This document shows positions 33,201 through 41,235 of a stretch of 64,000 bases of DNA, piece by piece. The notes beneath the pieces are model-generated. The model saw only the letters and a list, made by a program, of their open reading frames with translations, had not been told where the DNA came from and ran no database searches. Both the position numbers and the translations under genes were made by a program. Positions within the stretch are counted from its first letter, which is position 1. Every line of letters begins with the position of its first letter. Source of the DNA: Liolophura sinensis (Eukaryota; Mollusca; Polyplacophora; Chitonida; Chitonidae); NCBI RefSeq assembly GCF_032854445.1, contig NC_088301.1, forward strand, positions 15,808,281-15,872,280, read 5' to 3'.

Positions 33201-35441
33201 AACAAACAAAGAAGCCCAAAAAATGTAGACTTTCAGAAATTGATTTATTCTGGATGGTTATTGTTTCAACTCATATCCAAATTTTTTACGTCTGCTATAA
33301 ACAGATAAATAAATAATTGTGTAGAAGCAACTGTAATGTTCCGGATCTATCGATCGTCTATTGTTTCCAACAGGTATATATGAACTAACAACTATGGACG
33401 GCCAAAATGGACGATCAAGAGCGGGATTTGAACTCGTAGAGGAACCAGTTGTAAGTAGTTCGACAGAGACGTATTAGTACTGACATAGGCGTAGAATGTA
33501 GAAGTATAAAATAGATGTCCTGCTTTGAACTTAATAACGCTCCGTAGTTAAGCAGGCATTGGCATAGGCGTAGAATGTAGAAGTATTAAATAGATCCCCG
33601 GTATTAAACTTAATAATCCCCCCCCCCTCCGCAGTCAATCAGGCATACATAGGCGTAGAATGTAGAAGTAAAAAATAGATCCCCTGTATTAAACTTAATA
33701 ACGCCCCGCAGTTTATTCTTTGAGACCGAATTATATGTACCTGTGAGAAACGGTTTAGGGACTCAGGCGTTTTTGATCAACAGTGGTCAATTCATCGAAA
33801 ACTGTTGCCAGAATGATATGACCCTGTGGATCCTTTATAAATAGCTTTATAAACGAAACTTGTATTTTGCTTTGGACAAGTCATGGAGTTGAATTAACGA
33901 TTCCGGCTTCTACAAGATCAGAAAACAATATTTGCCTTTGAGTAGTGTACCGCAAACACACCAGTAAAGCATGATGGAAAATCACACAACAAATATGTAG
34001 AACTTGAAGTTTAATCATATTTATATTTTTAAATACATGTATTATCTAAAAAATTATTAGATCACATCCTCAGTTATCATTACACTGGGAAAAAACGGGA
34101 TGTTCTTCATTTAAAGATATGATAAACATCACTTTTCCACAGATAATGAATGTGCTTAATGTTTACTTGTACAGCATTTAAACATGTGTATACACCGACA
34201 TGTTTGTAAACATGTTAAGCATACACTCCATAAACTCCTATTGAACACCAATGGTGTTTATATACTAAACTCTTCAACATGTTTGTTTTATTCAATAGAT
34301 TAAACATGTTCAACATGTAATATTTAAATGCTGCAATCCAGATTTAATGTCTAGTTATTTCACACCTAAAATTTCAAAATCTATACTCTAGGTGCACTGA
34401 ACATGTGGTGCAGAGCATACACCAGGTAGTGGTTAACTGGGTGTCCATTATCTGTGGCTTGGTGATGAACATTGTTAAGAAATGACATTGACTGCAATCA
34501 TACAATAAATAAAAATTATTTACCAAATAATTGCATGTATTTATAAATTATATCAATGTATTTATGAAATAAACACATGAATGTTAAAAAATGAAACCTA
34601 ACATTTTAAACCTTAGCAGTTATTACAGTGTATGCACAGATCATGCATATTGGGGCATAGCAAAAGGTAGTCCCAAATACCCAACAAACAAAAGTGATTT
34701 TTAAATGTCCTTTTTTCCCTAATAAAAAAAGTATTGAAAGCAATATTTACCGAGAACTTTTTGCTTTCGTGAAGTCATCGTTGAATTAAAAAGTAATGAC
34801 ACAAAGTAGAACGCTCTTATGAGATTACACATGAAGCTGTACGGCCCGACGCATTGTCTTCATCCCAATTAAGAAATTGTTTTTTCCTTGCCTTAATTTC
34901 TACATTAAAAAATAAAAAGAATCAACACTGTCAAAAACTTTATGATTCTGTGGGCTTTTTTTTCTCTCTCATTCAAACAAAGAGGACCCCACAAATATTG
35001 ACTAGGACATGCAAAAACAAACAAACAAACAAAAAAAAAAACAAAAAAAAAAAACGAACAGATGGTGCGACATAGATTCGTCGAGCGTAACGTCACGTAA
35101 ACATGCATATACAGGTAACGATGGCGTCACTTGTCGCTCATAGGTCGTTCACGAGCTGCTCAACCTGTGTAAACTAGTATTGCGTGGAAGAATTTTTAAA
35201 GACCAGATCTTGTAAAGGAAGTGTTAACTTTTATGTATGTTTTATAAAAGTATTGATTATGATTATGATTATTATCGCAAACATATCCTTCTGTTCACTT
35301 AACAGAGTTTTCTTCTTGCCTTTTCAGTCTGGCGTGGGACGGTTCAAATCCTTCATCTTATGCAGTTATGTTTTCGCGTTGTTTTTTCTTCTTTTGGCCT
35401 TGCTGATACTAGTTAACACCACATTTGATAAAACAGGATAG
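15048..35441 (+). CDS. FRRS1: Ferric-chelate reductase 1-like protein (Reeler-DOMON-cytochrome b561), 15 exons
   Basis: Spliced model with every junction GT-AG and in frame; the long form is about 709 aa using the GTAAGT donor of linker exon 4a. Domain order: signal peptide, Reeler (exons 1-4), Thr/Pro linker, DOMON (exons 5-7), cytochrome b561 core (exons 8-13), short cytosolic loop (14) and a last membrane helix (15). Four histidines sit in family-typical contexts: RAHGS, FHVHR, SAHPI and NWGHW. Family members are membrane ferrireductases that pass electrons through two b haems to reduce Fe3+; the DOMON domain may bind haem. Human FRRS1 is shorter, mainly because this linker is long. The gene also encodes possible short Reeler-only forms (exons 4a and 4b). 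The family is clear; substrate and localisation are inferred from it. Confidence 0.9.
15506..15648 (+). CDS. FRRS1: Reductase exon 2: Reeler middle
   Basis: The acceptor CCCTCAG gives VTLYSACNN, then FQGFMVQVRAVG and VGFFTN, the characteristic Reeler 'F-G-F-hydrophobic-Q-R' signature, and ends at GCGSFNQ in phase 0 before gtcggt, a weaker donor. Confidence 0.88.
15731..15991 (-). repeat. SINE family B, near full length, in intron 2
   Basis: In minus orientation it runs from the AT-rich tail and ACGCCGGACTCC core through GAGCCCGGGGGAACCCACGA to a tRNA-like head (GGCCTCCGTGGCTTAG and GTTCAAGTCC on the minus strand). This is one of the most complete B copies in the window. Confidence 0.9.
16650..16808. 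mobile_element. MITE family M1, truncated copy in intron 2
   Basis: Only the right half is clear: ACATTCTAACATCACGCAGA, then CAACAGACTTTCTTTTAAAT and ATTTTTGAGTG. The left end is not recognisable. Confidence 0.55.
16811..17256. repeat. Perfect 223-bp tandem duplication spanning an exon acceptor
   Basis: Positions 16811-17033 and 17034-17256 read identical, and the match runs two bases further before diverging. The unit holds the end of intron 2 and the first 52 bases of Reeler exon 3. The zero divergence points to a very recent event or an assembly artefact. Confidence 0.93.
16982..17033 (+). pseudogene. Truncated upstream copy of Reeler exon 3
   Basis: It has the same acceptor (TTGTTACAG) and the same first 17 codons (AMTHTGSSEKTEVALQW) as the real exon, but the duplication cuts it off before a donor. 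Reading on gives a few foreign residues and a TAG at 17048. Use of this acceptor would truncate the Reeler domain; skipping it leaves the gene intact. Confidence 0.8.
17205..17293 (+). CDS. FRRS1: Reductase exon 3: Reeler late strands
   Basis: Phase-0 start at GCA. Encodes AMTHTGSSEKTEVALQW, then APDQSVGDVVV, matching the Reeler 'TH...K...W.AP...G.V' pattern. The exon ends in phase 2 before gtaagt; the split codon becomes Phe when joined to exon 4a. Confidence 0.9.
17779..18217 (+). CDS. FRRS1: Reductase exon 4a: last Reeler strand, Thr/Pro linker, alternative hydrophobic tail
   Basis: The acceptor ATTTTTAG completes the Reeler domain (ATFLRNYQTFWVMVASAVI). A long Thr/Pro-rich, mucin-like linker follows, with a Thr run from CAA/ACC/ACA codons. 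Three phase-0 donors are visible: gtgagc at 17870, gtgaga at 18053 and consensus gtaagt at 18143. Beyond 18143 the frame continues 24 codons into LSQRPVILIVCCVIFSFG and a stop at 18215, a hydrophobic C-terminus with no cytosolic tail, as in GPI-anchor signals. Splicing at 18143 leads to DOMON; reading through gives a 291-aa Reeler protein. Domain and frame are seen; the GPI anchor is inferred. Confidence 0.85.
18450..18679. mobile_element. MITE family M1 copy carrying AATAAA signals
   Basis: The left arm CACACTGAAAAATAAATC and right arm ATATTTTCTGAGTGT are imperfect inverted repeats. Family signatures GTGATGCTGGAAAGTATTG and ACACATTCTAGCATCACT flank the centre. AATAAA occurs at 18460 and 18473, downstream of the exon 4a stop. 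Confidence 0.65.
18460..18478 (+). promoter_or_regulatory. Candidate poly(A) signals for the short isoform
   Basis: Two AATAAA hexamers, about 245 bp after the exon 4a stop, lie inside the left arm of an M1 element. The position fits 3' end formation of a transcript ending in exon 4a; there is no direct evidence of use. Confidence 0.4.
18947..19300 (+). CDS. FRRS1: Reductase exon 4b: duplicate Thr/Pro linker with alternative hydrophobic tail
   Basis: Paralogue of the 3' part of exon 4a: both share a TRTV.QT motif, PPQPTRPP, a Thr run and a terminal hydrophobic tail (here CPLMLTVCLCGIVLSLGLFS, then stop). Phase-0 donors sit at equivalent places: gtgaga at 19136 and gtaagt at 19220. The acceptor is uncertain; in-frame AG options end at 18946 and 18958, with a weak pyrimidine tract. 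It could be an extra linker cassette, or an alternative to the linker of 4a if the donor at 17870 is used. It lacks the last Reeler strand, so it cannot follow exon 3 directly. Confidence 0.65.
   Translation, partial: GSFKNDNYFTRTVHQTTRPGPTISPPQPTRPPAPTTTTTTTAATTTTTAPTPQRTPELTPTTTVRARSEAITSSPTVRQGPNVHGNIQSGIVSLLSNCPLMLTVCLCGIVLSLGLFS
19790..19795 (+). promoter_or_regulatory. Candidate poly(A) signal after exon 4b
   Basis: AATAAA about 490 bp beyond the exon 4b stop, followed within 30-40 bases by GT-rich sequence (TGCTGGTGTTTTGTC), a good arrangement for 3' end formation. Confidence 0.4.
19801..21491. other. Intronic stretch without recognised elements
   Basis: Part of the long intron between linker exons and DOMON. 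Open frames at 19559-19930 and 20688-20912 have no recognisable motif or good splice context. Confidence 0.4.
21492..21720 (+). repeat. SINE family B copy in the linker-DOMON intron
   Basis: Starts within the tRNA-like head (CGCAGCGTAATGACCCAGAG, then GTGAGTTCAAATCCAGCCC) and runs through the family body to GGCGTAAAACACCAATCAAA with a (TAAA)n tail. The 5' part of the head is missing. Confidence 0.92.
22000..22152 (+). repeat. 5'-truncated SINE family B copy with 16-bp target duplication
   Basis: The body begins at CAGCTCATGCTGGCTTCCTC and ends in (AAAT)n. TATTTCGCAAAATGTC occurs immediately before (21984-21999) and after (22153-22168), a direct target-site duplication showing retrotransposition into this intron. 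Confidence 0.93.
22372..22581 (+). CDS. FRRS1: Reductase exon 5: DOMON domain start
   Basis: The acceptor CTCTTTATAG leads straight into eight ACG codons (Thr), extending the linker, then DVESAVSICGERKACYSWC and the DOMON strands FNITTEY and VWTAMGLSRDTNM. Length 210, phase 0 both ends. The donor gttcgt is weak, but the next exon continues GDDSVVEC as expected for DOMON. Confidence 0.88.
22767..22955. repeat. (TATG)n microsatellite at a SINE tail
   Basis: About 47 tetranucleotide units with a small block of TTTG variants near 22870. It abuts the 3' end of the SINE at 22956. Open frames through it (repeating Met-Tyr-Val-Cys) are repeat artefacts. Confidence 0.95.
22956..23200 (-). repeat. SINE family C copy in intron 5
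   Basis: Minus-orientation copy: core GGTTTTACGTCGTACGTAAC, CAGTCATATGACGGCGAGGA, then family body phrases CATTATACTGACACCTGGCC and TTCCTTGCTCTAGCCTCTCA. The head end is lost. Confidence 0.75.
24215..24476 (+). repeat. SINE family B copy, near full length, in intron 5
   Basis: From GGTGCCTCCATGGCCGAGTA (tRNA-like head with deletion) to TAAAACACTAATCAAA and an (AAAT)n/(TTAA)n tail. Flanking AGAATAGAAGTA and AGAAATAGAAAGTA may be an imperfect target duplication. Confidence 0.88.
24555..24650 (+). CDS. FRRS1: Reductase exon 6: DOMON middle
   Basis: Acceptor TTTTCAG; 32 codons beginning GDDSVVECVQSGG, with VYVSYNRGYNND, ending IGQ before a consensus gtaagt. Phase 0 at both ends. Confidence 0.9.
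24651..25692. other. Intron 6, no element recognised
   Basis: AT-rich intron of about 1 kb with no open frame of note and no SINE signature that I can see. Confidence 0.5.
25693..25843 (+). CDS. FRRS1: Reductase exon 7: DOMON end
   Basis: Starts in frame at ATA after GTTGATAG; encodes IGVSEETVSFVDGVLRCSF, then QWYLFLASGPAQ. The 'DG...C.F.R' and 'YLFLASGPA' motifs are typical of DOMON in this family. Ends in phase 1. Confidence 0.88.
26000..26135 (+). repeat. Partial SINE family C-like fragment
   Basis: GGGACGTCGTGTTCGGTGTC and GGCATTTCAATGAGACAGCA match the body of the copy at 4063. The rest is not recognisable. Confidence 0.45.
26473..26601 (+). CDS. FRRS1: Reductase exon 8: DOMON-to-b561 connector
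   Basis: Acceptor AATTGCAG. Encodes NEKLKHANTPHISPEPVNL and ends RLAVVRAHG, where the His belongs to the first of the four conserved b561 histidine contexts. Phase 1 at both ends. Confidence 0.88.
26604..27177. other. Intron 8, nothing recognised
   Basis: AT-rich intron without repeats or RNA features that I can identify. Confidence 0.45.
27178..27293 (+). CDS. FRRS1: Reductase exon 9: b561 transmembrane helix 1
   Basis: Begins in phase 1 and encodes a membrane segment (SLMLVAWVFTTSFGIIVAR), then YYK and RYSFH, ending before gtatgt in phase 0. It matches the 'AHG.LM..AW' start of the FRRS1 b561 core. Confidence 0.92.
27362..27545. mobile_element. MITE family M1 copy in intron 9
   Basis: Carries AGTGATGCCAGAATGTATTC near the left end and GAATATTCTGTTGC near the right, as in the 9879 copy. 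The right terminal arm is eroded. Confidence 0.5.
27880..27966 (+). CDS. FRRS1: Reductase exon 10: b561 transmembrane helix 2
   Basis: 29 codons, phase 0 at both ends. VHRACMSITLVCVSVSIIII then FVEVGGLSK; joined to exon 9 it makes the FHVHR motif with a probable haem-ligand His. Donor gtaaga. Confidence 0.92.
28497..28574 (+). CDS. FRRS1: Reductase exon 11: b561 transmembrane helix 3
   Basis: 26 codons, phase 0. VSQTGSLFLSAHPILGLIVV then SLVLIN. The SAHPILG context is the third conserved histidine of the b561 core. Donor gtaagt. Confidence 0.92.
28686..28893 (+). repeat. Repeat family F copy
   Basis: Shares CTTGTCTTCCACAATTTATG, CAAAGGTCAAAAGTTTACAC and CCCATAAAACTGACAACCTG with copies at 40297, 46795, 49215 and 52675. 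Probably a SINE; no head is recognised. Confidence 0.5.
29259..29358 (+). CDS. FRRS1: Reductase exon 12: b561 loop and helix 4 start
   Basis: Acceptor TGTTCACAG. FSMGLLRPAPGRKVRPVYNW, then GHWATGTCAWITA; NWGHW is the fourth conserved histidine context. Ends in phase 1 before gtaagt. Confidence 0.92.
29480..29720 (-). repeat. Unclassified interspersed repeat, family G
   Basis: CATTTCCGACCATTGATGGA next to ATGCATAAAATAAAG is the reverse complement of phrases at 49490-49570 and 61490-61560. Ends are not defined. Confidence 0.4.
30161..30330 (-). repeat. SINE family B copy in intron 12
   Basis: TTTGATTGGTGTTTTACGCC, then CATACGACAGCGGCCAGCAT and CCCACGCACGGCC; minus-orientation tail and body, head missing. 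Confidence 0.88.
30324..30437. repeat. 19-bp tandem repeat, six units
   Basis: Units of the type TTGCATATAAATCTCGGTA. Units 1-3 and 4-6 correspond, so a 57-bp higher-order period is visible. Confidence 0.8.
30784..31212. repeat. 27-bp minisatellite, about 16 units, in intron 12
   Basis: Unit GTGCCAAATTATATTGTCCA + GGAGGAT. Because 27 is a multiple of 3, several frames stay open on both strands (for example repeats of MCQIILSRR), which looks like coding but is not supported by splice sites or domains. Decayed units continue to about 31400. Confidence 0.92.
31728..31994 (+). repeat. SINE family B copy, near full length, in intron 12
   Basis: Head GGGACCTCCGTGACTAAGGC with GGTCAAGTCC (B-box-like), body CTGCGGATGGTCGTGGGATT and tail CGGCGTAAAACACCAAATAC with (AAAT)n. 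Confidence 0.9.
32158..32328 (+). CDS. FRRS1: Reductase exon 13: b561 helices 4-5
   Basis: Phase 1 in and out. MATIFLGFAMPQARIHPSAN, then a membrane segment YVMVGFVGLYLFVQLFLEW and a basic/polar stretch (DKVPLDSRDKSKP) that starts the cytosolic loop. Confidence 0.92.
32331..33373. other. Intron 13, nothing recognised
   Basis: AT-rich intron; contains a small cluster of TGACGTCA-like words near 32830-32860 and no repeat I can place. Confidence 0.4.
33374..33450 (+). CDS. FRRS1: Reductase exon 14: cytosolic loop
   Basis: Acceptor TCCAACAG. GIYELTTMDGQNGRSRAGFE then LVEEPV, a hydrophilic segment between helices 5 and 6; consensus gtaagt donor. Phase 1 in, 0 out. Confidence 0.85.
33484..33716. 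repeat. Three tandem units of 79-85 bp in intron 14
   Basis: Each begins CATAGGCGTAGAATGTAGAA and contains AACTTAATAA plus a CCCCGCAGT-like stretch; starts at 33484, 33563 and 33648. The middle unit has a C homopolymer. Confidence 0.85.
34081..34632. mobile_element. Non-autonomous element family M2
   Basis: Bounded by TACACTG and CAGTGTA. Interior rich in AAACATGTTTA-type palindromes and ATTTATAAAT words. A shorter relative is at 43391. Confidence 0.5.
34633..35327. other. End of intron 14, nothing recognised
   Basis: Contains A-rich and AAAC-repeat tracts around 35010-35060. No exon-like segment other than the exon that follows. Confidence 0.4.
35328..35441 (+). CDS. FRRS1: Reductase exon 15: final membrane helix and stop
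   Basis: Acceptor CCTTTTCAG, phase 0. SGVGRFKSF followed by a strongly hydrophobic helix (ILCSYVFALFFLLLALLILV) and NTTFDKTG, stop TAG at 35439. An ATTAAA at 35764 is the nearest possible poly(A) signal. Confidence 0.88.
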   Translation, partial: SGVGRFKSFILCSYVFALFFLLLALLILVNTTFDKTG

Positions 35442-35983
35442 ATTGACTGACAAACGTTCAGGAAGAGGTTTATTTGATGGTATGATCTCTTTGCAGTGGC
35501 TCAGCTGGAATACTAGAAATCTGATTAAACTTCTTTATATTTAAACGCGTGTTCCGGATGAAGTCCTTGCAGTTTACATGCTTTTATTTATTTATCAGGT
35601 CAGATATGATAACGGGAAATTAAGTTTGTCGTGGAATTTCGCGTGAAATGGCTAATTTACGCGGTATGACATTACTTTGTTTTTCACCTCATGGTCGTCA
35701 ACTGAGAACATGTCATCTGAATGTATTGAGCAAGTTCAGAGCCAGTTGGTTACATTTTTAACCCATTAAATGAATATGGAACACAACTGATATACAGTGT
35801 GTGAAATCTTTCACATTGTAGAGGTTCGGCGAAAGAATCTTAGTATTTCTTCACAAATAGGTCTTAATTGCCATTCTGTAATCAGTTATGGTTCTTTTCT
35901 TCTGCAACAAACAGACATTGCTGTGTAAAGCGCGTTGTTACCTGGGCCTAATTTTATAATATATGTTCGTCAAAGCTAGTGTT

Positions 35984-36346
35984 GACCGGCCCGGATAGCA
36001 CAGTTGGTAGATCGTCCGCTTCGGGACCGGTAGATCCAGGATCAATCCTTGATCGAGTCACACCTAAGACTTTAAAAGAGGAAGTTGTAACTTCCTCGCT
36101 TGGCGTTCAGCATGAAGGGGATAGTGCAACGACTGGTTGACCCGTATCAGTATAATGGCTCGGGCGGGCCGGCTTGCTTGCCTTCGGTAAGTCGACTCAG
36201 TGAGGCAGCACTAAATAAAAGAGCGGTGGAAATCCGTCCTGCAACAAGGAGGCACATTACACGTACATGCACCCTAATGATTCCTTCGTCGTCACATGAC
36301 TGAAAAATTGTTGAGAACGACGTTAAACCCCAAGCACTCACTCACT
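35984..36346 (+). repeat. Full-length SINE family A with 13-bp target duplication
   Basis: tRNA-derived head with A box TAGCACAGTTGG and B-box-like GGATCAATCC, body GGCGTTCAGCATGAAGGGGA and AAGTCGACTCAGTGAGGCAG, the shared 3' core (reverse complement of ACGTCGTACTCAA-like sequence) and a (CACT)n tail. CAAAGCTAGTGTT flanks both sides (35971-35983 and 36347-36359). Confidence 0.95.
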
Positions 36347-36359
36347 CAAAGCTAGTGTT

Positions 36360-38029
36360 TAATAATTGCTGTGCAATACTCAGCATATTTTTTATGTCAT
36401 GTATTTGAAGATTTTAAGAGTAAATTTGAATCTTTTATTTACATTTATACGTTTTTGTACTAACATATACTTACTCTCATTGTGGTACATCAAGTATTGT
36501 TCTTTTTATCACATCTTGCTTTGTATTGGTTGTTTTTGTCTCATCGCAGTTTGTAGAGTTTAATGTGATATAAATGACACTTTTGCCGGTAAATAATTTT
36601 TCTTTACATTTACACTAACTACTTATTTATTTCTGCCCGTAGATATATGCTCATGACTTATGATTTAAGTAATCGATCAGCTAAACACACAGGTATGGTC
36701 ATCCAACCGCGTACTTCATTCTTTGAAAACTAGATTTAACTTTATTTACGTTTCCAATTCTGCGGAATGATATCCTAAGCTTCCATTCGCGTGTATCAAT
36801 ATAAAAGGTCGTGAAATTTGAAATTATGAGTGTATAAAGGAATAAAAAATATACGCCCTTGTGCTCGTATGAAATACGTGTTAAAAGTGTTACGCACCAG
36901 TAAGCAGGTTCTTATGTCTATGTAACTGTAAAAAACTGTCACACACGGAAGTGAAAGTACGCAACGTGTCGCGTAAGTAAAAAGGTTTTTGTCTGTCCAG
37001 TAGAAAAAGTGTTAGAGAAGAAAAATACAAAACAGATTTTTGTAATAAACTGTGAAAGTTTTATGTGTGATGGAGTAGAAACCCAAGAAGTCGAAATAAT
37101 AATCTTAGTGAATTATTATGGAAAGCTGGTCGTCTGTTTGTACTCAGTCATTTGTAGTATCGGACATGTACAATGTAACGCTCGTTTGGGTGTGTATGTT
37201 GAAAGATATCATTCTTATATACACGCAGGAAATGGCCGTGCAACTATGAGGTCACACACGTGTATACACTCCTACTATATTTTGTATAGATTATACACAA
37301 ATCTAGCAGCAAGCTGCTTTGTATGCATATGTATGTTCACACAGTGTATTGTTTGAATCTAAAGTTGCTGTATACAGTTATATGATTGAATCTGTCAGTG
37401 AAGCGTATTCGAATCCAACTATTTTACAGTGAAGCGTATTCGAATCCTTGTCTACGTGCATAATGTGCAAATATTTTGTTACATCGAAGTCAGAAAGGAT
37501 TAACAGTTGTGCAAAGAATGCCCCCAAACCTTTGCTGATTCTGCATTTATGAAAACAAAACCCCCTTAATTTAAAGAAATACAGAATCGATTCTGATTGG
37601 CTGGTGTGAGAGATAGGCAAGTTCAGGCTATTCCTTGCTTAAGGTTAATTTTAGGTGTGGTACATTTAGGCAAGCGTAACCAACGCAGCAAAAATTTAAC
37701 CAAGGAATCTTTATCGTCACTGTTATCGAATGCGCCTCGATTCTATATCCCTTTAAGACTGTAACCTTTACTACGCCATGTATTAAGTATAATTTTTACA
37801 CAAATATAACGGGAATATTTTTCATTTTTTTATAATTATCTTTAGGCCTGAAATTTTGTTTATACAACGAAGAGAAAATATTTATGTGTAAATTAGAACA
37901 TCTGTATAATTCCGGCCGTCCAGTGTTTTCAGAAATATTTTTGCCTCTGTTCAGGAGAATGCTGTTTAAATAATGTTATATATATATATATAATAATGTT
38001 ATATATATATATATATATATATCGGAATG
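36360..38029. other. Intergenic, no gene recognised; (TA)n tract
   Basis: Open frames at 36366-36563 and 37009-37356 lack recognisable domains. A (TA)n microsatellite with a short break occupies 37978-38022. Confidence 0.45.
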
Positions 38030-38249
38030 AGTTTATGATTTGCTAAGTAGATTTGAATGCTCAAATTGCTCAAATTGGAGTATAACACTTTTTCTCATTT
38101 AATATATATATACATTGGAGTTATTGGAGTATTGCAATTTTGCTGACAATTGTATGAGAGTTTATGTAGTATTGAAGCACATATAAAGAAACGGTTTTGA
38201 AGTATAAACATCGAGTTGTATTGTATGTTGTGCATCTATCTAGTTTTTT

Positions 38250-38480
38250 TTGGGTGGAGGGCACTGGAAGCCTCTTGAAAGAACACAAATGGTCTCCAAC
38301 GAACGTTAGACTCCACGAGCGGCCACATAAGCGTTGTGGACCGCTTTTTGTCAACAATGCCCTACTAATTGTACTAGTGGGGGAATCTAAAACTTCAATG
38401 TCTAAGGCCGGGGCTGAACCCGCGCTGCAGGTGTAACAGCGATTTGAAGGCCAGCACCAACCACTCAGTAACAACCCATG
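38250..38480 (-). repeat. Possible tRNA-headed SINE of another family
   Basis: On the minus strand it begins near GAGTGGTTGGTGCTGGCC and has GGTTCAGCCCC about 45 bases later, resembling A and B boxes. Only one clear copy is seen here, so the family is uncertain. Confidence 0.35.
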
Positions 38481-40296
38481 TTGATCAGTATATGATCAAT
38501 TAATATGTGGGTGTTTGGTAGATGCATTCCCATGTAAATCTTACCACACCCTCACCACAATATTAACACATCTTGGCGCAACCACGCTGTGGACCCTCGT
38601 GTTTCCTTACCGCAGGGCAATATGTCAATGTTTGAATGTTCAATACATTTATAACTGCGTCGCCAATGATTTCATTTTCTTTGCAAAGGAATAACACAGA
38701 CATACATGGATGCTTATTCAGTGTATAGATGACACTCGCGGCCATTTTGGATCTGTAACAAGAGAATGTCATTATCTAGTGCACAGAGGAAAAGGCGCAG
38801 TCTTGGAAAGTCCCTGGAATTCTTTTGTTACATATCAAGCATGCATGGACGTGAATGCAAATCATTCACATGTCCACCTAAAAATATATTTTATTGGTTG
38901 CAGAATGAGTGGTGCACACTTCAGCAGACGTTGTTCACAACTGTCGCCGTTCCCCATCTGAACGCACGCTAAGTCTGTTTTATAAACATTTCCGCTGAGC
39001 CATCACGCATAAACAAGGATTTATATGTAGTGTGACAGGGTTTATACATTATCTGCCCAGATCATGCATACGCCTCTATACCCCAATAATCAGTTCATGC
39101 TAAAGATGCTTGCTGGCGTAAAAAAGATAAAAATAAGTCGAGCATGAAGGGCTTGTTTTCTTTACGTCTTGAGGATATATTTGATTTAAAAATTTAAAGT
39201 GAGCTTTGATTTATCTGCTGTAAATTTCACGAACAAGAGCTGGTAATTAACGGGTTACAGGGGTCGTTTACGTGTTATCTTTTGAAAATTGAAGGAGAGA
39301 GAAAGAGGAGATGAGGTTGCGTGGTTGTTAACGCACATCATCGCCCTTTCTAGAACTGTTGGTGAGAACACCATCTTGCCTCTTGGTCAGTATCTTAATA
39401 ATATTAGTTAATATTAGGATATCTTTTGCTGAAACCCTTGCTGGAGAACAGCTTTCCTTTTCATTATCACCTTGTAATATTAGCTCATTTTTATTACAGT
39501 GAATCATTGAATGAAGAAAAGAACATTTTGTCTTCTGAACTTCATAGCACAGCCTTAATTGAAAGTCTTGCATGCATGACGGGAACTGCTTTCAGCCTTT
39601 TGAACACCACCTTGCAATAGTCGCACAACTTTTATTCAAACGCGTGCAAGAGCAGAGCAATATTTTGCCTCTTGAGTGCGACTTTTTGGGTAGCATTTAC
39701 TTTTTGGAATCGAACATCACACTGCAGTGGTAACGCATCATGTATTGAAAGCCTTGTACGAGATTTGGCCTTTGTAACATCACCTTTCAAACAGCTTCTG
39801 TTAAGATTGTTGATGAGAACAGTATAATGGACATTGAACATTAAACCGTTGCGCTCACACACGCGGCGGATGACCACAGGTGTCCGGCGGTTGAGTCCGG
39901 CCAGAACCGGTTCTGATGACGTTTCATTCCAATGTGACCGTTAAAGTCTAACACGTTTCAAATTCACCGGTGCAAATCGGCGGTGGATCGCCGGCGATAA
40001 ATTACCACCGGTGGCCATGTTCTCATACAACTGGCTGGTACCGCCGGTTGGGGCCGTCGGTTTTATGAGAAACACGCTTAAGCTTTTCTATGAATAACAA
40101 CTCAGCATGGTTCGTCGTTCTTAACAGGAGAGATTCTGGCATGATTCAGCAGAACTTCAAACTGCTTGTAAAGAACTGCAGATACGCCTCAGGTACAGTC
40201 TACAATTGTTTGTTTATGACACACGAGTTTCCTTCCCAGTCATACCCAATCTTGAGTAAGGAATTTGTGCATTCCCCTACTTTCACTAGGACTTTA
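38481..40296. other. Intergenic, nothing recognised
   Basis: No domain-bearing frame. CCGGCGG/CCGGTGG-like words cluster at 39885-40060, slightly GC-rich for this window, without an obvious structure. Confidence 0.35.
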
Positions 40297-40502
40297 TTGA
40301 CACACAGTCGAAGATGACATTTGCACTATCTAACATTCATTGAAGAGCACTTTATCTTCCACCAGTATGGTGTGTATCTGTACCTCATGTGTGGGACAGT
40401 TCGTCAGTAAATTGTCAAAGGTCGGTGGTTTACGCAGGGCACTCCTGTTTTCTCTGTTCATAATACTGACCCACATGCGCATCGTATATGTGAAAAATTG
40501 TT
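40297..40502 (+). repeat. Repeat family F copy
   Basis: ATTGTCAAAGGTCGGTGGTT, ACGCAGGGCACTCCTG and CATAATACTGACCCACATGC match the other family F copies. Confidence 0.55.
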
Positions 40503-40604
40503 ATTAATTACCAAATACAGACGTGTGCATCAAAATAATTTTTGGCTTGTATTCGTATTTGCAAATACACATCTAGATATGTTTTTACATTCCATGTATT
40601 TGTT

Positions 40605-40848
40605 TGGTTTGTATTCAACGCCATGCGCAAAGAGTTTTCACTCTCATGACGGTGGTCACTTTCAGTGGTAGTGGAATCCCAAGACGCCCGTACAAAAATC
40701 CAACGTTCGCCAGGTAACTGATAAACTTCTTGAGAGAAACGTGGGTTCTATCCGGGTTCCTCCCACCGTAATGCTGGCAGCCATCGTATAAGTGAAATAT
40801 TTTTGAGTACGGCGTAAAACACCAATCAAATAAAACCAATAAATAAAT
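40605..40848. repeat. Inverted pair of SINE family B fragments
   Basis: A diverged minus-orientation tail (about 40605-40665) faces a plus-orientation body and tail (about 40735-40848: TCCTCCCACCGTAATGCTGG then GGCGTAAAACACCAATCAAA). Confidence 0.6.
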
Positions 40849-40984
40849 CTCTGCTGAACTGATCGAGAGTTGGATTCGAATACGTGACCTTTTTGTTCAT
40901 TCATACTCAGTAGTACGGGAAAATATCATATTTTTCGAGCTCTGTGAAACACATCAAGTGAATGTATATGTAATGCATAACGCA

Positions 40985-41235
40985 TGTATGCATGTATGCT
41001 TGGAGTTTAACGTCATTCGGTGTGTATACGAGCACAGTGTCTTCTTGTAACAGGTCGAACCTATACCGCCAAAGCTCTGCCGCTACTTAAGTATCATGCC
41101 TAAGGCGCCACATATGACATCAAACCAAGTCGCATTATACCGACACTGGGCCAATCAATCTCGTTTCGTTGCTCTAACCTCTCAGTGCTGAGTGACAACC
41201 GGGGCAGCAACAAATAGCATTTTTAAAGTCGTTGG
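40985..41235 (-). repeat. SINE family C copy
   Basis: Short (CATG/TATG) tail, core GCTTGGAGTTTAACGTCATT, then CATTATACCGACACTGGGCC, TTGCTCTAACCTCTCAGTGC and TTTTTAAAGTCGTTGGTGTC in minus orientation. Confidence 0.7.

Noticed and set aside
35984-36070. Functional tRNA gene
   Set aside because: A and B boxes are present, but the segment is the head of a full-length SINE with target duplications, and the cloverleaf is incomplete. The same holds for the other tRNA-like heads.
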